From Ptychodera flava (taxonomy: Eukaryota; Hemichordata; Enteropneusta; Ptychoderidae), in assembly GCF_041260155.1 (NCBI RefSeq), contig NC_091945.1, positions 27,516,796 through 27,580,795 on the forward strand: DNA of 64,000 nt, given 5' to 3'. A model generated the notes under the pieces. It searched no databases and was not told the DNA's origin. It saw nothing but the letters and a program-made list of their open reading frames with translations. How positions within the stretch are numbered: position 1 is the stretch's first letter; every line of letters begins with the position of its first letter. The translations under genes and the position numbers were made by a program. Below are positions 48,157 through 58,966 of this stretch, in pieces.

Positions 48157-48493
48157 TTAGCCCTGCGTACGATGCTGTGTGTTAGGAACGCACACAGGGA
48201 ATGCACAGCGTACACTGCGTACGTACGCAGGGCTAGCGAAAGAGTTGCCGACATCGACGGTTATTTACGAAAAAAGAATAAAAGACTGGCATTTTTGGAA
48301 GCGATCGAGTAGCTGAGGTAGGCAGGGATACGACTTGGGCCCAAGAACGCTGAATTTCGGCAGTAATTTGGCTTTTTACGTCAAGTCCAAAAATGGATTT
48401 GAAGTCACCAACTCTACGTACGGGTCTTTGCAGGGCTGTGGTGAGCGGGGCTATTAGCTGTAGCGGAACACACAGCATCGTACGCAGGGCTAA
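48157..48493. mobile_element. MITE with AGCCCTGCGTACG inverted termini
   Basis: Left terminus TTAGCCCTGCGTACGATGCT (48157-) and right terminus AGCATCGTACGCAGGGCTAA (-48493) are inverted repeats of about 26 bp (into CTGTGTGTT). The heptamer AACGTAT occurs just outside both ends (48151, 48495), a possible target duplication offset by one base. A third terminus-like word (CGTACGCAGGGCTA) lies inside at 48221. No ORF of its own. Confidence 0.7.
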
Positions 48494-48769
48494 GAACGTA
48501 TGTACTCATTTCTGGCGATCGAGCAGCGAGGGAAACAATCAATTACCAAGGATAAAGCTAATTTGCTAAACGATATTTTATCTTGAATAGTGAGTTGAAT
48601 GAGTAATAAAATATCATATTTTTAATGTTCAATACGAGGTTGAAACACGGAGGGACCGTGGTTGAAACCAGAGCCATCCAGCTGTAGCCAACCTGGACAA
48701 GCACTTTTCACAGCGCCCTCAAACAGTCGATTGTTTTCACTTGTCATACGCGGCGTAACAGAAAAATTA
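48494..48769. other. no feature
   Basis: Unique spacer. Confidence 0.3.
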
Positions 48770-48915
48770 AAACTTTCATAACTTCATTAATATCCAAGCC
48801 ACGCCCACCAAAACCTTTTCAGTTCTAGCCATTTGAATTCTGAAGATGTCTACCAAATTTGACTGAAATACGTTCAGCCGTTTTTGAGAAAATGGACCCA
48901 CAGACAGACAGACAC

Positions 48916-48946
<31 letters not shown>

Positions 48947-48948
48947 TC
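48770..48948 (-). repeat. dispersed-repeat head with CAGA array
   Basis: TTCAGCCGTTTTTGAGAAAA runs into TGGACCCACAGACAGACAGA and a CAGA array to 48946. On the minus strand this is a CTGT array followed by degenerate ATTTTCTCAAAAACGGCTGA, which parallels the CTGT head and ATATCTCAAGAACGGCTATC words of the composite repeat at 25-27 kb. Confidence 0.55.
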
Positions 48949-48960
48949 GCTGCGACATAT

Positions 48961-48982
48961 GCTCACGTGTTCACACGTGAGC
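48961..48982. repeat. 10-bp-arm palindrome
   Basis: GCTCACGTGT and ACACGTGAGC are exact inverted copies separated by two bases, immediately left of the Penelope-like element. Each arm contains the E-box CACGTG-like core CACGTG. Confidence 0.8.
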
Positions 48983-49052
48983 AAAAAATTGCACACGTCT
49001 ACTGATCTGCTTGTATATTTTCTGTTTATTCTGTTGGTAATTTTGATACAAC

Positions 49053-49081
49053 GTTTCGTCCTAAAAGTAGGACTTCATCAG
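49053..49081 (-). ncRNA. hammerhead-ribozyme-like core, left arm
   Basis: Mirror image of the right-arm motif: on the minus strand CTGATGA, stem-loop with GTCC/GGAC, then GAAAC. Identical in sequence to the plus-strand copy at 49647-49675. Confidence 0.5.
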
Positions 49082-49240
49082 GTTGAAGATGTCTACAAGG
49101 GAGAATACAGACAAATACAGAACAGTGTAAGGATAGTGTTGATCCTAATTAAATGCTAAATGGACTTTACAGGCTGAGTAAATTAGAAACTTACAAAGGA
49201 TATAGAATATGACAATTCTTACCGTTTATGTGTGGCGCAG

Positions 49241-49399
49241 ATTCATTTCAACGAAAATCAACACACCATTCACGACGTTTCAATAATAGGGATTATCAAA
49301 ATAAATAAACAAGATGACACGCTTCGCAAGAAAATAGAATCCATCTGGATTTCAAAACTGGGTACATTGTCACCAAACGGCCTCAACATTCTTAGCTAA
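49241..49399 (+). pseudogene. C-terminus of Penelope-like element endonuclease ORF
   Basis: In frame from the inner edge of the left arm: IHFNENQHTIHDVSIIGIIK, then KQDDTLRKKIESIWISKLGT and LSPNGLN, with TAA at 49397-49399. The series HFN..H...DV..I, R.K.E..WI.KL.TL.P.GLN is the conserved end of the GIY-YIG endonuclease domain of Penelope-like proteins. The reverse transcriptase and the GIY-YIG catalytic start are missing, so the piece is non-functional by truncation; the 52 codons present have no stop or frameshift. The normal order ORF end, short 3' spacer, then pLTR is kept on the right side. Confidence 0.85.
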
Positions 49400-49646
49400 A
49401 AGTAATTTAAATAACAATTGCTCACAGCGCCCTCGGACAGGCACTATAAATAACCATTACCGCCAATTTTGACTTGCCACTTTCCATCTGCGCCACACAT
49501 AAACGGTAAGAATTGTCATATTCTATATCCTTTGTAAGTTTCTAATTTACTCAGCCTGTAAAGTCCGTTTAGCATTTAATTAGGATCAACACTATCCTTA
49601 CACTGTTCTGTATTTGTCTGTATTCTCCCTTGTAGACATCTTCAAC

Positions 49647-49675
49647 CTGATGAAGTCCTACTTTTAGGACGAAAC
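49647..49675 (+). ncRNA. hammerhead-ribozyme-like core, right arm
   Basis: CTGATGA at 49647-49653, stem-loop AGTCC.TACTTTTA.GGAC at 49654-49670, GAAAC at 49671-49675. These are the two invariant boxes of the hammerhead fold joined by stem II (GTCC/GGAC). One extra A lies between the first box and stem II, and I could not pair a convincing stem I, so activity is uncertain. Stem III would be very short (AC/GT), as reported for Penelope-type hammerheads. Confidence 0.55.
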
Positions 49676-49750
49676 GTTGTATCAAAATTACCAACAGAAT
49701 AAACAGAAAATATACAAGCAGATCAGTAGACGTGTGCAATTTTATTCATC

Positions 49751-49752
<2 letters not shown>

Positions 49753-49818
<66 letters not shown>
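49753..49818. repeat. (AT)n microsatellite
   Basis: About 65 bp of AT dinucleotides, starting 13 bases after the Penelope-like element. Confidence 0.97.
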
Positions 49819-49820
<2 letters not shown>

Positions 49821-50021
49821 CCTTGAAGTGTACCAATATCCTAGCAGATCAAGTTGGGCCCTTGATGATGATAAAAGATTAGCTTAGTAATAATGAAAAC
49901 ATGTTAGGAGCAGGGCTATACCGGCTTGTTTTGATTAGCAAATATAAACTCCCTAAGGGTTCACCAAATGCTGAATAGACAATTGTTTTAATGATTATAA
50001 AACAATTAAGTCATGTGGCCC
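49819..50021. other. no feature
   Basis: Short unique spacer. Confidence 0.3.
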
Positions 50022-50264
50022 TTAAAGGAATACAGTCGTAGGAACTGCGCTCAAGGGTAGTATGGGACCCATACGACCAATGTAAACACTGTACCCTAGT
50101 ACGATTGTGATTGATGAAAGTTAAAACATGTCTTTCATAATCTACATCGTGTAATTTAAATGTTGCAGCTATGATGATGAGGTGCATCTAGATATTGTGC
50201 ATGAAATACATTGTCTGTAAACAAGAAACTCGCACAGGCGCAGTTCTAACGACTGTTCCCTTAA
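50022..50264 (+). mobile_element. MITE family D, complete, TTAA-flanked
   Basis: Left terminus TTAAAGGAATACAGTCGTAG (continuing GAACTGCGC) and right terminus GCGCAGTTCTAACGACTGTT ending CCCTTAA are inverted repeats of about 27 bp; TTAA stands at both limits (50022-50025, 50261-50264). The interior matches 1690-1893. About 243 bp, non-coding. Confidence 0.8.
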
Positions 50265-52144
50265 AGCAGCTTCGATCGGGCACCACCACATAGCAAGATA
50301 CCTGGAGTCTTGTTTCGTATGATGTCCTTCGTTGTTTGATTTTTTGATTTTGCAAGTCGTAGAAGATGTCTTGCAAAAGTTTATGTGCAACTGCCTCATA
50401 ATGTTTGTGTCGTTATTCTGCTTCTAAGAGTAAACATTTTCATCTCCAAAAAACTACGTCTGACGCATAGCGAAGATGCCAGATTGAAATAGCAGAGCTC
50501 ATGGTGGAAGCAAAGCGGTAACTAAAAAGATATTCTTGTGAACAGCCTAATTTGCAATAATTTGAGGGAACAGAAGTTAAGTACGATTTTGCTAAGGTAC
50601 AATGGGTATCCGAGAATGAATTTCATAGATTTGATTATCTAAAAGAGGGAAGTAAAAAATGCGTGGCTCACTGTGTAAACACCATGCCACCGTGTATTGA
50701 CAAGTATGGCTTGCTATGACCTTTACCTATCGTCAATATATATCCAGATGCGCCGATGAAAAGCACAAAGCGAGTTTACTGACCCTCCGTTTGTTAGTGC
50801 ATTGGACGATGATTAACGATTAAGCTTATTGGCTTTCTCGGTGTCTAGGACTGGGATTTCCACGTTTTCCATATGTCTGACCGTCCACGTCTAGACAAAA
50901 ACCTGAAATATTTGAAGTTGTTTTTGAGATTTTGCCTAGTATGTAATGTCGTTAAAAATTGCAGGTTATTTGCTTGAAAAACGATAAGTCAAATGACACG
51001 TTAGGAAGACTGGGGGTGTCATCACTATCAGGATGTTGTTTTGTCTTTGCACACACAACAGTTACATGAATCTGTGTGGCATTGCGTATTTGCCGTAATC
51101 ATAGAGATCAATTTGTGAAAAAAATATAATCTGACGTGTCCTTCATATTGCCTGCGAGCCCTGTATTCAAATATGGCGCATAACTTCAGTCGGGCGAACG
51201 TACTTTACACCGCGTACAGAGATTACCTGAAGCCATAACAAATTATAACCACAGGTATGTGAGCTATAAAATTGATTCCCTCACGCAGGGGTGGTTTATC
51301 CTCAGTAAGCGCTAAAGGAAGTCTCCAAGTTACTCGTTCATAGTGATGAAAAGAATACAGGAAAAATAGCACGTGTTCGATTATTTGAACTGCAAAAAAG
51401 GGTTCGATTCACTCCCGCCATGCTTGTAATGACGGCATCCTTTGATACACTCATCATGGCTTATTCTAAAATCTGTCGAGTTAAGCAGCGTTCGAGGGTT
51501 TGGTAGCGTCTCCTAGGCGGAAAGCAATCACATGCAAATTGTTGCTGCAGACTTCCTACCTCAGTACTTTGCAAAATTACACGAACGGGGAAGACTCGGC
51601 AATGCAGCGGGTACAAAAATACAAAAGGAAAAAAAAATACTTGACTTCCTTCCGTGTGATGCAGGGAACCTGTAATTTGAGATGATCATTCCAAACATCG
51701 TCCAACGGAAGACTTTGATTAGCCATGACAGCACCCTCATTTCACTCGCCCCTTTCTCCGACATGTCCGTGGACGGGTTTTCTTGTAAGCCTAGTAAAGG
51801 ATGTAATAGCGGCGCCATTGAAACAGGAAAGTGTGCACGGGCAGAATTGCCACCAAGGGTACATTGAAACCTTTCGATTCTAGATAATTGCTTGCAGCGA
51901 GAGCGAGTAGCTTTAGACTCATGCAACGTTCCATATATCTTAAGCATACTGTGAATTGGCTATTAAATACACTGAAAACAGAGAACGTTGATATTACCCT
52001 AAAAGTATTTCTTCAAAGCGATTTATCTGTCGATCTAATCGCTGAATTTAAATTTGTACAGCTTGTTATCTTATTTAGCTGACAGACTAAACAACTAGCA
52101 ACCGATGAACTTAAAATACATCAGCAAGTATTCAAATATGATAA
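50265..52144. other. no gene recognised
   Basis: Unique DNA. A minus-strand frame of 128 codons at 51561-51947 overlaps open plus-strand frames and resembles nothing known to me. Confidence 0.35.
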
Positions 52145-52162
52145 AAATAATATCATCATCGT

Positions 52163-52204
<42 letters not shown>

Positions 52205-52260
52205 CGTCGTCGTCGTCATCATCATCATCATCATCGTCGTCGTTGTCGTCGTCTTCGTAG
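52145..52260 (+). repeat. (TCA)n / (TCG)n trinucleotide array
   Basis: ATCATCATC blocks alternate with CGTCGTCGTC blocks over about 115 bp. Confidence 0.95.
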
Positions 52261-52530
52261 TGATCATCTTAATAACTTGTAAATATCTGACTAAAAACCA
52301 TTGAACAACAAGAACACATTATCCATGCCATATTAGCTATTCAAAACTAACCGTAGGCTTGAACAACGGAAGTATTATCAATCAAGTATGCGCACACCAT
52401 ATTAACGGAGAAGGCACTTGATCAGAAACGCTATTGTTTTGACGTTCCTCCGTGAATTATGCAGCTTTTCCTACATTTATTTCTCAGTATTCACAGAAAG
52501 TCTTCAGCATGCAGCGGCTATATCAGGACA
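52261..52530. other. no feature
   Basis: Unique spacer. Confidence 0.3.
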
Positions 52531-53725
52531 GGTAAGGGACTGGTCAGTTTCTTCGGCCTGGGGGGGGGGCGGTGGATTCATGGGGGAAGGGTCACCCTGT
52601 TTTTGACTTTGGTGATAGGGGGTCACCATGTTTTTGAAATGCCCAATAAGGGGGGGGGGGGTCATTGTGTTTTTGAATTTTGACACAGGCTCTTAATTGC
52701 CTAAAATGCATTGTGTCAGCCACAAATTTCATCTTTCAGTTGCATTTTTCGGTGCGCCCTTTGGGCGCGTAAGTTTAATAATCAGACATATTTTTCAGCA
52801 CACCCGACTTTAACATATCAGGCATACATATATCAGAGATATCTGTATGTTTAATATTTTTAAGCGTGCTCTTTGACCACATTACTTTAATATATCATAC
52901 ATTTTTCAGCACGCCCTTCCGGTGTATGACTTTAATATACAAGACATATGTATCAGAGATATCAGGATGTTTCATATTTTTCGGCGCGCCCTTCGGGCGC
53001 CATACTTTAATAAATCAGAGATATATGTCAGAGATATCTTGATGTTTACTAAGTTAAAGTGTACCATTATGAAATCTGCAGTTCATATGAAAAGCATGAC
53101 AAAATCCTGATACTTTTCTGTTTTCTCTATGAGAATTCAGTATGAGAAAGCAACATGCACAAATATTTCACAATTGATGCAGTGACTTATTTTAGAGATA
53201 GAAAAATGACAAGATATCTTTCGTTCTCATTGATGCAACTATTTTCCTTTGTGTCATAGGTTTTCTGTTGAAAGATGCTTTTTATGAGTAAAATAACAGT
53301 TAAAAAAGGCAGTTTTCTCATTATTAGCTGTGCTTTTATAGTTTCAATGTTAAAAGAAAAGGTCCTCTCAGACACTGTACACATCAGATTTGGCTAAAAT
53401 ACCTCTCTATGGCTCCTCAGGAGATTTAATTGGATGGCTGGCAAGTCTTAACACCCATCAAAGTTTTTGATTTACTGCTTTTTCCTCTTTGATATTAATG
53501 ATTGACATCCATTTCTGTACAACAGTTCAGGACATCTGGTTAAGCATAGAAAGTGTGAAACACATTCACAGCTCATTCAAAATGTACTGTATTCAAACTT
53601 TAAGATTGACACTTTGAAATTCCTATCTTACAACTGACATGTAAACAATTTCATTAAAACACAGAGTGACTGTTTAAAATATATATAAAATATAAAATAT
53701 ATATATATATATATAAAATATACTT

Positions 53726-53792
<67 letters not shown>

Positions 53793-53972
53793 CATAATTT
53801 ATGAACACCTTTTTTTTTACCGTTGTCGCGCGGGGGGGGGGGAATTTGGAATAGGGGGGATCACCCTGTTTTCAAAATTTGGAATGGGGGGGGGGGTCAG
53901 CCACTTTTTGACGTCAGCAAAAAATAATCCACCGGCCCCCCAGGCCGAAGAAACTGACCAGTCCCTAACCCC
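52531..53972. mobile_element. 1.4-kb element with G-rich inverted termini and internal units
   Basis: GGGACTGGTCAGTTTCTTCG (then GCCTGGGGGG) near 52537 is mirrored by CGAAGAAACTGACCAGTCCC near 53966, giving about 33-bp terminal inverted repeats. Inside each end are further poly-G and GGGGTCA-type words in mirrored order (GGGTCACCATGTTTTTGAA left, TCACCCTGTTTTCAAAATTT right). The core at 52746-53046 has two to three units of about 110 bp with hairpins such as GCGCCCTTCGGGCGC and ATCAGAGATATC. A TA-rich stretch (53672-53790) precedes the right end. No transposase frame was found. Confidence 0.65.
53672..53790. repeat. AT-rich / (AT)n array
   Basis: ATATAAAATAT words and then about 60 bp of pure AT dinucleotides, inside the 1.4-kb element. 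Confidence 0.95.
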
Positions 53973-54921
53973 AAAGTGGATGAATAACATGATTTTGTTC
54001 AATCAATTTGTCAGATCTCTTTCCAGCTCGATTTAACTTCCCTGATAGCTAGCTTCTCTACAACCGAATGCTGACCAGTGTTCTCTTCATAATCGTAACC
54101 AGAGGAGACGGCTGGATGTAAATAATATCGTTTGGATTGCCATCTCGAATTGAAGAAATAGAATATTTTTATAAACGTAACTTATTTTTGTTTCCTATAT
54201 CTCAAATGACAAGAATTTGGTATGCAGCAATTTTGACTTCCGTCATTTTTACGTGTCGGTTTTGTTGCGCCATGGAAATAAAATAAGAATGATGTACTAA
54301 ATGGTTGAAAAGTTCAGGCTAGCGTGTTGACACACTATGATATCAAACCCTGAATGACTTTTTCTGACTCGGATAACGAAACGACAAACGTAATGTGGAT
54401 AATATGGCAATGTGGTGAGTTCTGGCAAAATTTCATTCCGTGAAAATCACCCCTTAATGTTTATTCAAAGGCCTATAGACATAAAGGACGACAGAAAATC
54501 AATACAACTCTTTGAAATAGTGTGGTTTCCTATTGTCAAGAGACTTGAAAAGGAAGGAATTTTCTTATAGCTAAATATCTTATACAAACTAAGTTTTCGA
54601 CACTAGCATAATAGCATCCAATGCAAGTTGTGATGATATTATTATGTTACTGATGTTATTCAAAACCCTGTCTTTTGAAACTGTTTGTAAGTACCACAAA
54701 AGCGACGTCACTCATTCCATGTGATGAGCAGAAAAAAGAGGGCCAAGACCTGGGATGCCGTCAGTGCGGCAATGGCCAGGCCAACAAAAATTTCAAAGGC
54801 GGCATTCAAAAGGTTTTGATACAGATATAAACGAAATAGTTCAACTCTTTCTATCTGCCAAGCAGACAGAAACGAGCTAAAATATCTCGGTAACTTTTTA
54901 TACAAATGCATAAATGCAAAG
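53973..54921. other. no gene recognised
   Basis: Unique AT-rich DNA. Confidence 0.35.
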
Positions 54922-55274
54922 TTTAATATTAATGCCTCAACTTCCTTTTATGGCCTTCATTTACCAAGGGTTTTAGCTCGGCGTACTGCTTTGTTTCATG
55001 TGCCACTCGCTAGAGTCAATTGTGTTAGTGACTCTCTTTTTAGCAGAATTCAAAGACAATGTAATTCGCTTGTAAATGACTACAATGACATAGACCTTTT
55101 ACTGTTATAACAGTAAGTTAGACGGTTTGAAAAATATTTTATGCTTTGATGTTACGTTTTCTCAGTATTTCTTAAAGTTTGTCTCTGTGTTATAACTCTG
55201 TATCTGTATTTTTCTAACAGTCTTCCATAGATGCCCTTGGTTGTGGAAGCCATCATAAATAAAATAAAATAAAA
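54922..55274 (+). mobile_element. 3' end of a non-LTR retrotransposon
   Basis: 54922-55110 encodes LPRVLARRTALFHVPLARVN, SLFSRIQRQCNSLVND and YNDIDLLLL before TAA. The pattern RR..LFHVP.AR.N....SLF.RIQR.CN is the usual last block of many LINE proteins. A shifted frame just after the stop gives VRRFEKYF. The 3' end is ATAAATAAAATAAAATAAAA (55255-55274), a LINE-type tail. Strongly 5' truncated. Confidence 0.7.
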
Positions 55275-56606
55275 CTGTAAATTTGCATATATCCATATAT
55301 GGTAAAAGAGTCGGCCATGTTTAACGATAGCACGTCATTGGCAGTATGAGGTACTGTCGGTTTATCGGTGTTTGATTGGTCACCAAGTCAAAAACAGTGA
55401 TTGCCCAGTGCAGGTGACTGAGTTCCTTTAACTTCAAGGCAAAATTGGAGTTCTGCCACGACGAGTCGAAGGAAGGAAAGTTATCACTGACAATAACACG
55501 TTTAGTATCTCCCTTCGTGCGTGTACTTTCTTGCGCAACTTTTTGAATGCATTTTGTAACTCCCGGAATTAAATCAATTGTACCTGAAGTGTGCGTTGTT
55601 ATCGCTGACTTGTCAAATTCAGTCATGCAGTAAATACCTTCTGGCGGCGCATTGTGTGATTTCGACACGTACACATTGTTCTGAAACTGTAGGCAACAAC
55701 ATCGCTTCATTTGGTCGATTGATTCCAATCCTCAATTATACAGAATTGATTGCAGAAATATTCATCAAGCTAGCGCCGCTACATGTGCGTAATATTCCGT
55801 TTGCCCACACCAAGCTTTGTGTTGCACACGAACAGATATTGCAGACACGCGACTTCTGCTCATTTTACGATTGTTCTTGACAGGCTAGTACCTGCGCACA
55901 AACTCGTAGTACACGGGGAATTAGAATCGGAGTTGTCGTGTAAAGCGCACAAACCATCGATTAAATCGACACGCGATAAGAAAATGAGCGAGACCTCACA
56001 AGATGGATGTGAATATCATAAAGACAGATAGATCGACACAAAATAAATCATGATAAGAAACGAAAACAGACGAATGGTTTTATCATGCAATAACGTTTAA
56101 GATAAGTAAGTGCTTTTCACGGACGAGGTTATCGGTCTCAGCAGATAGCGATAGCGGAACCATTACCTATTTGGAAATCTTAATTTGTACACCAGTATGG
56201 AAGGAATTTTAAGCAGCTTGTCATCTCGCCTATTTCCCTCTTCCCTTAACTTAAAGAATAGGTCCCAGTTAAAACAGTCTTTTATTCCTGTCAGGAAACC
56301 CTTCTTTTGGAACGATTGCTATTCCACTGCCAGGCTGTACATAGCTACTAACAGGTACATTTAGCCTGTGTTTCACCATTTTGTGGTTTTCTAATATAAT
56401 GAAAAACTATCTACTGTTGATTTACCAATCAGAGTGCTCAATTCAGGGTGTTTTATCTACTCGTAAAGCCTTGGTCACCAAATTCCAGAAACGAATGACA
56501 GCGCCGAAGTAAAGTACTGTCCAATCAAAAGTGAACATGTCATATTCTGTAGACATCTGGTACGTTTTAATATCCAAATTTGGTAACACAGCGGAAACCA
56601 GCTGCA
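55275..56606. other. no gene called; one long minus-strand frame
   Basis: The minus-strand frame 55321-55728 (135 codons, includes PPEGIYCMTEFDKSAITTHT) is the longest non-repeat frame apart from the receptor exon. No family or splice sites are recognised, so it is left uncalled. Confidence 0.3.
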
Positions 56607-56785
56607 ACACAAAATCTGCTGTGGTACAAGTTTACATAAACTAATGTGCCCTAGGGTATTTATAGGATGTTGTATTACATTGGAAGGCTATTTCACAAAA
56701 TTTGCTGTGGTACAAACATAAACTAATGTGCCCTAGGGCATTTATAGGATGTTCCATTACATTGGAAGGCTATTTCACAAATAAA
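56607..56785 (+). repeat. two tandem copies of an ~86-bp unit
   Basis: CTGCTGTGGTACAA.. to GGAAGGCTATTTCACAAA occurs twice; shared words include ACTAATGTGCCCTAGGG and TTTATAGGATGTT. A few substitutions and a 4-base indel separate the copies. Confidence 0.9.
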
Positions 56786-56890
56786 AGTTTTAATTCATAT
56801 CCTAAACATATTACATTGACAAAGGGGACGGTTGACGTAAACACATTGAAAACGAAAATATATCAGTTAGGGGCGATAGTTTTTAAGTCG

Positions 56891-57027
56891 GATAAAACCC
56901 TCGTACTCGGGCTCTTCTGGTATATAAAGTCCAACCCTACGATATATTGTCTCGGCCTGCGGCCTCGACATTTTATCGTTGGGTTGGACTTTATATACCA
57001 AAAGAGCCCTCGTACTCGGGCTTTATC
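56891..57027. repeat. long hairpin with ~53-bp arms
   Basis: GATAAAACCCTCGTACTCGG at 56891 and CCGAGTACGAGGGCTC-type sequence read back from 57027 pair along TGGTATATAAAGTCCAACCC. The loop (56945-56973) is the GC-rich CTCGGCCTGCGGCCTCGA. One or two mismatches only. Probably a tiny foldback element. Confidence 0.8.
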
Positions 57028-58599
57028 CTATACTTATACCGAAGATAAAAGATGCCATTAAAAAATGATGAATTGCAGGCAATTTGGGTATTGTTTTAAA
57101 AGTGAGACGAAAATGTTCACAGGTCCTTTGGTGGCGTTGTTCCGTGTATTGTGCATTTGTTTGGTGAATGTGTTGCTTATTTAACCGACTAAAATCTGTT
57201 TTATTGCAGCTCACTTATTATTCGATTATCTTGATTGGCTTAGACTTAGTTACGTGGCATATCGAATTAAAAGAGTGATATAACGTCGTTGAAGAAGGGT
57301 GACATTCCTCGATCGCTTCTAGTTATTCTGCCTGTTCATCAATGTTTCCATAGAGAGAGAGAGAGTCTTTGCTAAGTGTATGATTAGAATGCCAACTCTT
57401 AACAATTGTAGTATACGTTCGTGTAATACAGCTGCTACGTGTGTGATGACACGCGTGTGGAATTAAACCGACGGAAGAGAATTCTCCTCGAAAAAGTCGC
57501 ATTCAGTCTCTTAATGGTTTACAAGGACGTCGAGCGGCCTAGATTTACCTTTATCTTCCACTCATGTTTAAAATTGAGATCCTGCAGGAAAAATACACGA
57601 GAAAAATCTAACCTTAATTTGTAGTTACTTTAAGGAAATGTCTGAGTTAATCGGCAGTGAATATCACAAGAACAAATCGACCTTGTCTTTCAGGTGAATG
57701 GCGTGTACTCAGCACAATGTATGACATAAACGTTGTGCCCAATGGTTGCCAAATTGGATTTAGTTTATCGTCAGTTCATTCGGAAGGCAAGTGACACCGA
57801 TTTGAATTCGCATGAATTCACCGCATCTCCGATAAAATAACATCTATGTGATGAATTTCAATCCTACAGGGTTATTACTGAGTTCCCTTTGCTGATCATA
57901 TCGTGCAGCCTGATGTTTAAATACAAATCGCCCATGCATCTTTCATTCGACCGAGCGTATCAATTGTCTTTTGAACGCAAATATCCCGGATGTTTATCTT
58001 CTTTCAAGGAACCCAACCAACTTTCACTAACATGCAGTAAAGGGTTAAATGCAAATACTCTACTTTCAGTTGGTTTCTAAGGGGACAATTTTTGTATGAA
58101 TCACGTAAATTATGAAATTGTAGTCAAGTTCAAATCCAAGGAGCAAGTATTTGAACTTATAATCACTTTAGTTTCCAGCGTGACAATTATTTTGCCAGGC
58201 GTTCTGCACTTACAATGCAACTGAAAGTGTTCAGTCAATTACCAAAATGAATTTATCGACTCTGCAGTTACGTTAGCGAAACCTTTTTGTTCTGTCTCAC
58301 ATTGCAATCGCTTACATGCTCCCGATAAAAAAAAAAAACCCCAAAACACACAAAAAAACACTTGGAACATCGTTTCTTTTTTCTATGAATCCAAGACAGT
58401 CGAAATCGTCCATTAAGTAGGCCATTAAGTCATTCCCCTATCTGATTCTAGCTTGCTAGATGATGATAAGGATGCATTGAATTGTCGTTTCAAATACAGT
58501 ATTCAGTAACGGAGTGTCTGACAAAAAAGCCGTTTCGTATATTAGCGAATTATGTGTATAATGTTGGCCTAAAGCTGCGCACCTTTCATATGGAATGTA
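57028..58599. other. no gene recognised
   Basis: Unique DNA with an A11 run near 58328. Confidence 0.35.
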
Positions 58600-58805
58600 C
58601 TGCGTCATAGATAGATATGTCTGTGTGTCTACCTGGCTGTCTGTATGTCTATCTTGTCTGCTTGTCCGTTCGACTGTCCGCCTGTTTGTATGTTTGAATT
58701 TCTATGTCTGCCTGTCCCATGTCTGTCTCTGTGCGTCTCTTTTTGTTCACCTCCCTTTGAAATTCCCTGTCTATCGGCTAGCATTTTTTACGCCTGTCTG
58801 TCTCC
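58600..58805 (+). repeat. degenerate CTGT-rich tract
   Basis: Words CTGTCTGTATGTCTATC, TGTCCGCCTGT and GTCTGTCTCTGTGCG over about 200 bp; the composition resembles the CTGT heads at 25.1 and 34.9 kb. Confidence 0.75.
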
Positions 58806-58966
58806 AATACAATGGAGAGGGATAAAGACTAAGTTGCGGGATTCAAACAAACCTGTTGCGCCACGTGACTAATGTATCAACTAAGAATAATTTGTTTACG
58901 ATGAATTGGACCGACATATGTTGCCAACGACACGTGTTGGCCATTTATATTGAATGTGGTTTTCAT

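Larger units (their letters stand above)
48988..49740 (+). mobile_element. Penelope-like element remnant with inverted terminal arms
   Basis: Two 253-bp arms, 48988-49240 and 49488-49740, are reverse complements with very few mismatches. Between them is a 247-bp spacer that starts in-frame with the last 52 codons of a Penelope-type ORF (49241-49399, plus) and ends with noncoding DNA. Each arm carries a hammerhead-like core. Penelope-like elements are known to have terminal repeats (pLTRs) in direct or inverted arrangement, to be 5' truncated often, and to carry hammerhead motifs in the repeats; all of these fit. The high arm identity suggests recent insertion or homogenisation. Confidence 0.85.

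Noticed and set aside
55321..55728. 135-codon minus-strand frame
   Set aside because: Longest non-repeat frame after the receptor exon, but no family, no acceptor or donor I trust, and an open plus-strand frame overlaps.
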